Assembly (NCBI GenBank): GCA_036898135.1 | Contig: CM072513.1 | Coordinates: 89,934,725-89,998,724, forward strand | Direction of reading: 5' to 3' | Source of the DNA: Oncomelania hupensis | Lineage: Eukaryota > Mollusca > Gastropoda > Littorinimorpha > Pomatiopsidae | Length of the DNA: 64,000 bases | Shown: positions 47,601 through 59,600 of the stretch, one piece after another | Numbering within the stretch: the stretch's first letter is position 1 | Layout of the letters: every line of letters begins with the position of its first letter | Notes under the pieces: generated by a model | Database searches by the model: none | What the model saw: only the letters and a program-made list of their open reading frames with translations | Told to the model about the DNA's origin: nothing | Position numbers and translations under genes: made by a program

Positions 47601-50600
47601 ATTATTATAGCTCTGTGCCTGCAATACAACACATTCATACTGTTATTATTATAGCTCTGTGCCTGCAATACAACACATTCATACTGTTATTATTACAGCT
47701 CTGTGCCTGCAATACAACACATTCATACTGTTATTATTATAGCTCTGTGCCTGCAATACAACACATTCATACTGTTATTATTACAGCTCTGTGCCTGCAA
47801 TACAACACATTCATACTGTTATTATTACAGCTCTGTGCCTGCAATACAACACATTCATACTGTTATTATTATAGCTCTGTGCCTGCAATACAACACATTC
47901 ATACTGTTATTATTACAGCTCTGTGCCTGCAATACAACACATTCATACTGTTATTATTATAGCTCCCTAACACAATCACATTTCATCAGTCTGTGCCTTG
48001 AGCAGTTCTTGAGCTGGATAAAAGCACTATGTAGGAACGATTAAATAAATAAAGAGATAACACCTTTAGCACATTTTTGTGCGATTCAAGTAATGTTTGA
48101 AAAAAAAACGTTTTATTATGGAATTTATATTATTGAATTAAGTTTATTATTATCATTTACATTAGAATGCATAAAATAAAATTTAAAAAATAATATTTTG
48201 ACCTTGCCTGTGCAGGATGTACCCAGCCATGGAGACGCTGATAGAGCCTCACCGCCTCATCTCTTGCATGTACTGCCTGACGGCGTCTGCTCGCCCCATG
48301 CTGACGGCACGCAAGTACTTCTCTGAGGGACCCTCGCACGTACTCCCACTGCTCCAGCTGGCTCTGCCCGGCATTGACCCCAACGACTTCAAGAAAACGC
48401 TGGTAAGCCATCTTGTGTCATTGTCCCAGTACAGTGCAGTACAGTACAACACAACGCCGCAACACGGCCGTGCAGCCCTGTGTAAAACTTGACTCTCTGC
48501 CAGCATGTGCAAGCTATTTTTCGCGAAGCTTGGAGCCCAGCGCATGCAGATCCAGATGCAGGCGCCACGCTCTAAGCTAAGCACTGCAGTACACAGCTAT
48601 GACGAGTGGCGTGGAAACTTATGGCTCATCATCCTATTTTTGTGTACTATAAGTGATCGTTTTATGTGGAATATCCTTTGTATTGTGATAATGGTTTGCA
48701 TTTAGTTACTTCCATATCTGTGTTTTGTGTTAGCATAATCTAAAACCACGAACTCGATTTGGTTTGTGTTATATTTAAGTCGATTTGACGGCACTAGCTG
48801 TCCGGTCCTGCACTGTAAGCTTACTAGCAGTGGACCGGTTTTACGTTTTCGAGTGTGTATACGTGTACATTGTAAATACACATTTGAATCCTTCTTACAA
48901 TGTTTACCATTTGAAGTCACTTAGTACAAAGTTTGAAATTTCTGGTGATGTGGTCGACATTATAAAAGCTCTTCTTGTGTTTGGTTGCTGGCCTCTGTAA
49001 TTGCAGCGAATTTACGAAAGTCTCATGGTGCTAATGGTGCAAGCAATAGGCACTCAATTGCATGTAGCTCAGCCGCCCGGCCAGCCCCCTGCCTGGCCCT
49101 ATACAGTACAGAGCTTGGCGCGCGGTTAAAGTAATTATAAGCTTCCAGGCGAGTGCCAGTTGCATAGCTTGTGCTGTGGGTCGCTGGCCGTTTCTCAGCT
49201 GGTTATAAGCAGTCCAGCCTGGGTTAAGGGACCCTACGAGGCGGAACTAAGGGTGTTTTTAGCCACAGTCTGAAAGTACTTGAATGCACAGCCGTGCGCA
49301 AGACAAGGAAATACACATTTATGATATCTTTCAACAAATGAAAACGTGGTGTGCAGACGCAAAGCCAACGAAAAAGCATTACATTTATTATAACAATAAA
49401 CAAACTGAGTTTTTGCTGTACCTACAACAACCAAAAATACAGTACAATGCAACACAGCACAACTTTCAAGAAGCTGCTAAATACTCGATCTCTTCTAAAC
49501 ATTACGTTGTCAGGAACCTGGGAATGGTATATAGACTGTTCCTTATTAGTGTCCTAGGAGGACAGTATTTGATGAGGATTATATCCAAGACGCTTTCAAT
49601 CAACTCTAATCCCCTTTTTAATGGTGAGACAACGTCTGCCTAAACCTTACTGGTTGTCTCCTTGTGTACGTGATCACTCTTTACAATCTGACGGCTGCTT
49701 CGCTTCGTTTTTGGGATCAATTTTTAATCCCCCCCTCCTTTGCATGCTCAGTGAACATGTCTACCGATGCGGAGGATCACGCTACACAAGACATCATCAT
49801 CATCATCATCAACTGTTAGTTCAATTAAAATAAACACAGAAGTTTGCCATTGGCTCACCATCTACACATGCAAGCAACATAAGTTCAGTGTAGATGTAGT
49901 GTTAAAAACAAACAACAGTTCCATGTTAGAATGTTAGAATTCAAACGAACACAATGATGAATTTTGTAGAATACGATTATCCTGCGAGCTACAGGTTGGA
50001 TGGAAGCGGAGCAGGGTGGGTGAGGAAAAAAGGGGTGGTGGGGAGAAAAAGGGTGTAAAATGGGGAAGGTGCAATAGATCCATGCATATTGTTTTTGTTG
50101 TGGAATCTTGTTCTTAATTTTTTCTAAATCTCGAGCAATTTACTTTCACTTTGCAGGTCACCCTTCAGTTGATTTCCACATTTTCTGCCCTGGTGCCGAT
50201 TGTCGACTGCTCCGAAGCTCCTCAGATGCGCTCAGATCTGACCGAAGTAAGACATTGATTGCATTAATTTTTCACGGTTATGCCAGTTTGGATGACATTG
50301 TTATTAGATGATTTAGATAAGAAGAAAAGGATTATATGTGGCCTGTTGTACCCAACCCAGGTTAAGTCCCTTATAATAAAACCAGGGTTAAGTCCCTCAT
50401 AATAAAACTAGGGTTAAGTCCCTCATAATAAAAACATGACAGGTCACATATAGTAATGATAATGAAGAGGATATTCACCTTATGGGCACCAATTTTTTTC
50501 ATATCTTTGTTTGTTTTTGACCAAATTTCGTCAATATTAATTTTTTGATGTACTTTTTTTTGATGATGGTGACATGTAGAAGAATGTTATTAGTTTAAAG

Positions 50601-53600
50601 TTAGTGTGAGTATGCATTGCTCGTCATTTTCACTGTTATTTTGTGTGCAGGTAGAGCGAGAGCTGTGTTCAGCCACTGCTCAGTTTGAAGACTTTGTGCT
50701 GGAGTTTCTCAACAGGTGAGTGCGAATGTTCTTCATGATAGCTGGCCCCTATTAACGTTGGCAATGTCCCTATGAAATTTGGTCAAAATCTGTTCAGTGG
50801 TTCCTGAGATATTGCGTGCCACAGACTGACAGGAACAACACCGACGGACAGACTAATGGACCAACCAAAATGTGGCTGATTGTGATGGGAGACTGCAAAA
50901 CAAGAAAGAGATGGCTAAGAAAAAAAAATTATCCACGAGGCGAGTGGACTGCAAGCTGCAATTTATAACTGGTATTTGACCAGTGTTGTTTTTTTTCTAG
51001 AACAGCCTTATAATATTGAAAGTGTTGGTGGTGTCCAGGATCATGGTGATGGTGGAAAACAGCACCCAGGAGGCGCAGTCCGGGGCGCTAGATCGGCTGA
51101 CTGCTGAACAAAGTTTTCTGGAGGTGGGACTGGCCTCCACCATAACTGCCGTTCTGCAGCAGTGCTCCACGCCCATCTTTATGGTCAGTTGGTGGCTTTA
51201 ATTGTTTGTGGGATGGGGAGGCTGTGACAGGCATGCCTACCGTTCCTGAATTTCCGGATTTAGTCCTGAATTTCAGAAAAAAATATGGCTGTTCCGTAAA
51301 ATCCGTAAATTATTTTCGTGTTCCGGATATTTTAATTTTGACAAAGTTAAGATACCATACGTAATTCTTTCTGATTTCTAGCTGTCCTTTGCGAAAACTA
51401 GGCCTAGCAGACGCTAATTTGCATCGTAACTGAAGTCTCGCGAGATTCTTTTTAGTCGATTGCGCATGCACGGCTGTGTTTACATCCGTTTTTAAAATGG
51501 CGAGTAAGAGAAAAGTCGCATCAGTTGTAGAAACTTCTACCAAGAAACGTTCGCTATGCTACAGAGTGGAGTGGACGCAAAAATACCCCTTCATTAAGCG
51601 TAGACAGATTGACAAAAATTTTTTTTTTGCTTGTTCCGGAAATTTATTATTTGTTCCTGAAATTCACGTTTTGTGTTCCTGAAATTCGAAATTTGGGGTA
51701 GGCATGCCTGCTGTGAGAAATCAAAATGGTCAGCATTGCTGCTTTTAAATGTGGTTAGAATAATAATATGTATTAATAATAATAATAATAATATTATTAA
51801 TATAATCATTTATTTTTCAAAGCATGTATTCTAGACTTACTGTCTGCTCTAAGCACTCGCACACATGCATGCAGGAAAACACTAACAAGTAATAACATCA
51901 GCAGTTACAATTACTAGGTAGTCAAAAGCCATTTAAAAAAAATGATTTCCTCATCACAAAACTGACATAGATTTAAAGAGCTTTTCATTCTGAACACAGT
52001 GGTATATTTTTTCCCCCCATAGGACAAATAGGTAAAAAGTTATTAATGTTTGAAAATGCCGAATGTTGGTGTTTTTTTGGCAACGTTTTGGAATTGAAGA
52101 AATTGACAACTTTGGAGTCTCAAAGTGAAGCCAATATTGATACCAGAAAGCTGATTTTTGACAGGTAACCCCTTCATATGTTATACTCCAAGCCCAATTT
52201 TCTTCAGGCCTATCCCATGTAATGTTCAGCCGTTTTGGTGCTTCAAAGTTGGGAAATCATCAAATTCGCAGTGCTTGCCGGCAAATTAGAGGCCTACTAG
52301 TGTGCTACTACGCTCAGCACTCGTGTCGCTGAATAGGCCTACGAGTTGGCCATAGCCGCAAGAATTCCCGAACACCGTTTGGGTAGACTTTTCTACGGCA
52401 AAGCGCTCCGCGATACAGTAATGCACAAATTAATAAATACCCTAGTTTTATAAAGGAAAGTCTGCTCTTTATTCCTTGCTAATTTTTAAACTTCTAGTTA
52501 AAATCAAACTTACATCAAAATCGCTTTATCCACTTTGTTCGGCTCGTAACAAAAGATTTACACACGAGAGGCCACCATATTTATATGTAAATGAAGCTAA
52601 GTATCCGAACTTCTCATTGGTTCTTATTTTTAGGCCATCCAATGAAGTATCGCAAAGCGCTTAGACTTTGAAACGAGCCCCTCTCAGCAAACGACGCTGA
52701 CAACTTTTTCCGCACCGCCATTCAGCGCTCGGATAGGGGCGTATTCAAAAGCTGTTTTCTCGGAATCTTTCGCATAAACATGCATTAAAAACAACACAGA
52801 TGTAAAGATAAAGCTTTCAATTTTTATTTGAATACAGCCACTGTTCGTTTTAATGCAGTTTTACATTAATAATAAGTGTTGAAAGTGAAGTCAAAACTGG
52901 CGAGCGGACAAGAGCCAATGAAGGGCTTTGACTACCTACAATTACACATAAACAATTACAGTTATTCAGTTACAAAAAACGTCCATTGAAAAGTGCTAAA
53001 CATTTAAATTTATTGTTTGTTTGCTTCTTTATTCCTTATTTTGTACATTTAACAAAAAGAAAGTTTTTCTTTCTATTTGAAAGCATGTATGTATCCATTG
53101 ATTTTATTTGTTGTACTTTTCAGGCAGCCTTGCAGAAGATAAACCGATTTATCAATGAAAATGTTTTTGAAACTAAAGTCAGCGGCCGATTGGCAGCAAA
53201 TCTTTGCAGAGCTTGTTCTAGGGTAAGCTTGTCTCTTCATTTTTTCTGTTTTGTGATTTTCTCCAAATTTACTTTTCCTCTAAATGCATGCTACAAGACT
53301 CTATAATTATTATCTTTGATATTTAGATCCTGGTCCCAAATCAAGCCATGAGGCATGAAGCGCAGTGTTGAAAACTTTGTCATGCCGTTTAGAGCTAGCT
53401 TCGTTTCCAAGTATCAGTTGCACATATTGCAGCTGAGGATTATACATAATACATTTATGATCTTCAGGGAGTGAGGTTGTTGATGATGTTTGTTTTAGGT
53501 GAACCCGAAGGAAGCACTAAGACTGATGCTACCAACCTTGTGTCAAAAGATCTGCAGCTTCACAGCAGAACGTGAGTTCCTTGAGCATTTTTATTTCTTC

Positions 53601-56600
53601 ATATCTTTCAGTCTTCGCCACCAGAATAGTGTTTTACATATTTGTTCATTTTGATGAACTTTTCTGTGTTATTTCTTCATATTTTGTACTCTTCACCGGA
53701 TTTTTTTCTTCTTCTATATTTGTATACAAGTTACTATCGGTGTGCGTCAAGGATGTCTACTCTCTCCAACACTCTTCATCATCTTCCTAGAACGCAACAT
53801 GTAAGATGCCTTTGCAGATCACGAAGGCACAGTCAGCATAGGGGGTTGAGCAATTTCCAACTTCTGTTTTGCGGATGACATTGATGGATTGGCTGGAGAG
53901 GAACAAGAACTTGAACAGCTGGTACAGAGGCTTGACACCACCTCCAGGGCCTACGGGATGGAAATAAGTGCAGAGAAGACCAAAATGATGACCAAAAACA
54001 CCAATGGCATCAACACGGACATCAAAGTCCAAGGCCAATCCCTGAACACAGTGCATAGCTTCAAATATTTAGGAGCCATTGTATCAGACAATGGGCCCCA
54101 ACAGGATGACAGGACCATCAGTCTACATTCCAAGGTAAGGCTGCTGCGCTCCCTTTTCATCCCCATCTTCCTATACACTTGCGAAACATGAATCCTTACA
54201 GCAGATCTACAATGAAGAATACAAAGCATGGAGATGAGGTGCTACAGAAGACTTCTGGGCATTTCCTATAATCAGCACATCACCAATGACGAAGTCTGAC
54301 AGACCATCACACAAGCCATTCGACAACATGATGACAGTGGTGAAGAAACGGAAACTCTGGCCATATCACCAGATCATCAGGCCTTGCAAAGACCATCCTG
54401 CAAGGCACAGTGCAAGGAAGCTGAAGAAAGAAGAGGGAGACAGAAAAAGAGGTGAGAGGACAGCATTCTAGAATGGACTGGCTTGACACTGAGCGCGAAA
54501 CCTTGAGGGTTGCTGAGGACAGAGAAAGATGGAATACGCTGGTTAAACGATCATCTGTGGTGCCTCAACGACCTTCAAGTTACGGGATAGGTAAGGATGC
54601 AAAGTTGATGTGACTTGTCTGGTGGAGACGCTCCTTTTGCTCCGTTCTGTCCGTTTTGAATGGAGTTCTGGTTTGGCTTTTTTTTAACAGATCCAGGATT
54701 TGCCACAGAAGAGCATCTGGACAACAGTTTCTTGTGGAACATCCTAACACTGACACAGGTATTCTTTTCTTTTTTCTTTTTTTTACCTTATTGGCTTGTT
54801 TGTTTTGTTTGTTATAGCTTAGGTTATTTCCCAAGGTAGCATTACTTTTGTCGTCGGTTATTTCTCTCTTTGTAGTTTTGTTCTGATTGAACCATGGACC
54901 CAAGGCAAGATATCTTTATTGTTCAAACATCGGTAAAAAATCTAAAACAGTCTGTTGTTTGCCAGATATAAAAAGTAAAAAATAAATGAAAATACAATAA
55001 ATAACATAAAAGAGAACTCGTGCAGGAATATAACTATTTTGCACTCGGCATAAAAGGCAGAAGAAATTGTATTTGTCCAAATGATTACCTTGCAAACATT
55101 ATTTCCAGCCAAGCAAAATGCAAAGAATTACGCCAAAATGAATAACGGTTGACCAATACTTTGAATACTAACAAGCTATGATGGATATGTATAAAAAAAA
55201 ATCAAACAATTCTTACCACTTAGTATATGATTTGTTAATTAAAAAGACTAAACAGTTATGTAATCTTGTGGGTACACTTGGATTAACATCTGTTGTTAGG
55301 ATTGGTTGCATGGATTTCAGGCACACTGAACAACTGTTGCTATTTTTTCTCTCGTGTAGCTCGTCCGCTGCAACGGGGAGTGCCTGCTGCCATACCAAGA
55401 CATCCTGATGGAGACTGTGGGTCACGTGGTGCAGATCCAGAGTCAGCAAGGGTTCGAACTCAGCGGGCAGGTGCTGCGGTTCCTGCTGAGGGCTCTGACC
55501 CTGACGTACCCGCTGGAGTTTCGCAGCGTCACAGAGGACCTGGACCAGCCGCTGTCTGACTACCTCCCTATCCGGGTGAGATTACAGAAAAATGTAGCTG
55601 TTTTTTATGTATTTATTTTATAGAAAAGTGTTCAGTTCGGCGTTTCATTATCAAACCCAATTATGCACCATTGAAGCGACTTTCATATAGTATCTGAAAA
55701 ACTCCTTTTGTGTTGCAATAAGGTGTAAGATGTCTGTTAAGCTTTCAGCGGTTATGTTCTGGTCTGCTTATACCTAGGTGGATATTTTCTGGCATGGAAA
55801 AGGTTTATTTAGCACATTTTATGTAACAGATCGGTCACCTACGTTTGCTTTTCCTGTATGTTCTTGTGACCGGACTGCAAGCTGGAGCAGATGCTTAGTG
55901 GTTTGGAACACGCTAAACATGTTTCACGCTAAAAAATGTTGAGCGCAGTTAATACTTGGATGTGTGACCATACCTGGAAGGCAACCATAAAAGGACACAG
56001 AATGAAACAAGCGCACAGTGGGGCCGGGTAGCTCAGTTGGTAAGAGCGTCTTGCTAGTAACCGAAAGGTCGCTGGTTCGAATCCCGGATTGGTCAACGTG
56101 TGATCATATTATTTTCCCCTTTACCAACAACTGGCCCGCTGGTGTCAGTATAAATCGGTCCAGTAGTCACCTATATGCGAAAGTGTCGTGTGACTATAAT
56201 CTACATACAAACAAGCGCACAACACTCCCTTGTCTGCCCAGCTGCGAATGGGGACAATGATTTCTTTAGAACCCTAGAGGGGGAGGAGGGGGGGTTAAGC
56301 AGAGAGAGAGAAAGGAGATAGACACCACTCCTCATTAAGCTGGACCAGAGAAAAGTAAAGTCCACGGTGCCTCTTCCCACTTATCAAGCTGGCCCAGAGA
56401 AAAGTGAAGTCTGTGGTGCTTCTCTCCACTCATTAAGCTTGCCCAGAGAAAAGTGAGTTCCCCGGTGCCTCTCTACCCAAGGACTGAAAGGTTACTTGAA
56501 CCGCTGAACCTTTTTGCTGTTAGCAATTTTTTAGGATAACCACTTTGCAATGGTAAACATGTGTTCTGTTCTTTTTTGCTTGTTTGTCTATTTTTCTGTC

Positions 56601-59600
56601 TTTCTTCATTTTCTTCCACAACAACCAAAAAAATGGTATTTATTGAATGTTATGTTTTGAACAGGACTGGGCAGCCCCAGGCAACATCAGGAACCTGAAT
56701 CTTCAGTGGTACATTCCTACAGAGGCTACAGTAGAGTTCGCGAGCAGAATCGTGCAGTCTGTCCTTGTCCCCCAACTTGACTTGATCAACAGTCTCACAC
56801 CGGCCTCAGAAATATCAAAGTCAGTTTTTTTGTTGTTTTTTTTGTGCTTTCTGTCATAGTTTTTTTTTTAATTTCTCTTTTGTTTGTTTGGTGGTGGTGT
56901 TACAAAATCGTAAGATTAGAGTTACCCTGCTCGATTCAGTCAACAAGTCTTGACTCATTCCAAACTCTAAAATATTTGTCAGTTTGTTTTATTCCCCCTA
57001 TTGGCATAATTTTTCTGCTGTGTTTGGCATGATTTTATACCGTAGATGGGTGGTCACTAACCAGGGCTGTGACAGGGGAGTGCTTAGGGCATGCACTACT
57101 GTTTGAAAAAAGTTCAGCAGAAATCATCCCAGTTCAATTATTTCATTTATCACCTGTTCACACATTGGTGACATTAGACAAAGATCAAATTGAATGTAAA
57201 ATAATGAATTGAATTAAATTGAAATTTACCAAACTCTTACCAGCTCAGAATGATGTTAACGGTGTTTAACAATATTTGGATTATTTAAAATATTCACAAT
57301 TAGCACTCTTTGCTCTTTGCTTTCAGGGAAGACCTTCGCAGACGCCTGCACCTGATTCTGGAGACGGTGCTTGGCGCTGGCGGCCTTCTGCCTCCTTGGG
57401 AAGGAGAGGCTGTCACTTTGTAAGTGCTTTTGTAGATCGTCTTGAAATTATAAGCGCGTTCCATCGCACGAACTTTAAAGATCCTGACACTCATGTCCTA
57501 GATGGATGAGTGCCAGCGACATAATTACGCACTAGGTACCTTCTCTCCATCCCCAGTCACCCATGATTGTGCTGGATTGTCTGGGGCCTCAGACAGTGCA
57601 CGTAAAGCAGCAAATGGGCGGCTTGAGTTAGAGCCTGTATCAGTCGACGCCTTGAGCGGCTTATAACAATGATAAATAAAGGAATATCAATTGTAATATT
57701 GTCTTTTTTTGTCTTGTGCTTGAGCAATTTTTCAACTCAGATTGTTAAGCCCAGTGAAAATCCAATAGTTTCTAGTTCTACATTACCTTCAAATACCATT
57801 TTCAAGCTCAAATTCTGAAGAAGGTCGACAAGCCATGTTAATGATAAGCTGGTGTTTGGTAAAATCGATGAGGTGGTCAGAAAGGTCTGATAGAGTAAAA
57901 CTTGGCAGCGCATCAAGTCGAAGACTCTTCAAAGGCCAACTGATATGCATGAGCTGGAGTCGTTGCCCTTAAGTTTCAGTGTTATTGGTTTAAACAAATG
58001 TTTTATTCAAGGAAAAACACATTACAAACAATGATTTACAGGATAGGCAACAAGCCAGCTTATATAAGCCCACCCTTCAGTGTTATTGAACCTAATGAGC
58101 ATGTGAGATGTTTTCTGTTAGGGAAGTTGTGGCGGTGATTGCTGTAGTGGGTGCCTAGGCCCCAGGTTTTTGCTATTTTACACCTTTTCACATGCTATGC
58201 TAGCACACGTTGTGATGCTCTAAACAAGGAGAATTCAAGATTGACTAACTGGTGTTGGTTGAAGGGGGAGAAAGTTAATGTAAAATATTATTGTTCTACA
58301 TTTGCAGGAAAGAATGCCAGGTCTCGCTGAACAGGTTCCCGTTGATGACAATGGAAGTAAAGAGAGGTAAGGATGATGATTGGTGATGGTGATGATGATT
58401 TATGGATGGATGATGATGCTAATAATGATGATGACAACAATGACATAGTTGACTTCACCTTTGCTTTATACATCCCCTTGTGCTGTAGGTGACTCAGTAG
58501 TTTTTGGTATTCAACAGTGTGCGATTTTGTAAGAAGAGTGCATTTTACATCTCCATCTTGCCTTTGGTAATCTATACCACCGCTTGTACATAAGACTGAT
58601 ATAAGCCAATATGTAGGTAATAAGGAGTTACTGCAGCATTATTTTAAGGTAGTGATTTTGTGCTTGTGTAATTTGGATTGTTAAGTCAACAGATGTTGGT
58701 TACTCACAATGGAGAAGTTCATACAGGATATTGCATCTAAGCAAATAAGAAAATATTTAAAAACAAATGTTGGGAAAATGATAACCTTTTAAAAAAATCG
58801 CAAAATAAGCAGTACTAAAATTAAGTTTTTCCAACAGTTATACTTCAATCTTTGAACTATGCTCTTAAAGTCCAGGCTCCTTGTGCACAGTGCACTGAGC
58901 AGCTCATTGAGCCAAAAGTAAGCTGTATATTTTAAAGCATAGTTATTTTAAAAAAATCTGTATGATGAAGCTTGTTTGATCGTCTTGACCTCTTGTTTCT
59001 TTAACAGGGGTTTTGATGTTGTGTGTCATGTTTTTAATTGTATGATGTGTGTGTGGGTTTCAGAAATTACTCTTCCCAATGGACAGAATGTGAGAGCTGC
59101 TGTGGCGGATTCCATGCAGCAACTTCTCAGTAAGATTTTTTAAAACCAGTTTATTGAACCTGGTGGTCACCTGACACTTGGTCTCTTACGCCTTATGTCA
59201 GCTGCACTCATTAACGCAGTATCAAGCAACGGGCTGCCCTTGTCAGTTTGTTTCATGGAAATGGAGTACTGTTTACTAAAGTTGAAAGCAATTTTGAAAA
59301 GGGTACTTTTCAACCACACTGTCGCTAGAAAATTTTGAGATGGCGGTTTGTTGAACACATAATACCAATTTTTCATTTTCCTGATACTAGCTCAACTCTG
59401 AGGTTTTGAACCTGCCCATGTTTGAGCTTTTGCTGTTTGCTTTATTTGTTTTTGGAGGGGCTTTAGTTTTTGTACCCTTTTTCTCATATAATTGTGTTTG
59501 TTGGGTGCACGATTTAGCTACGTTCATTATACTAGATGTTGGATCAGATGAGAGGATTTGAACGTACACATGTTTGTTCCCTTCCTAAGTGTTTTGTACA

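Noticed and set aside
43598..47965. CRISPR-like array of regularly spaced repeats
   Set aside because: There are no unique spacers; the whole monomer is repeated. The sequence is eukaryotic.
45762..48044. Frames of 70-299 codons with repeated [18 protein letters not shown] patterns
   Set aside because: Direct translation of the 44-bp minisatellite.
56022..56094. Functional tRNA-Thr(AGT) gene
   Set aside because: Several mismatches in the anticodon and T stems and reliance on G-U pairs in the acceptor stem; kept only as a tRNA-like SINE head.
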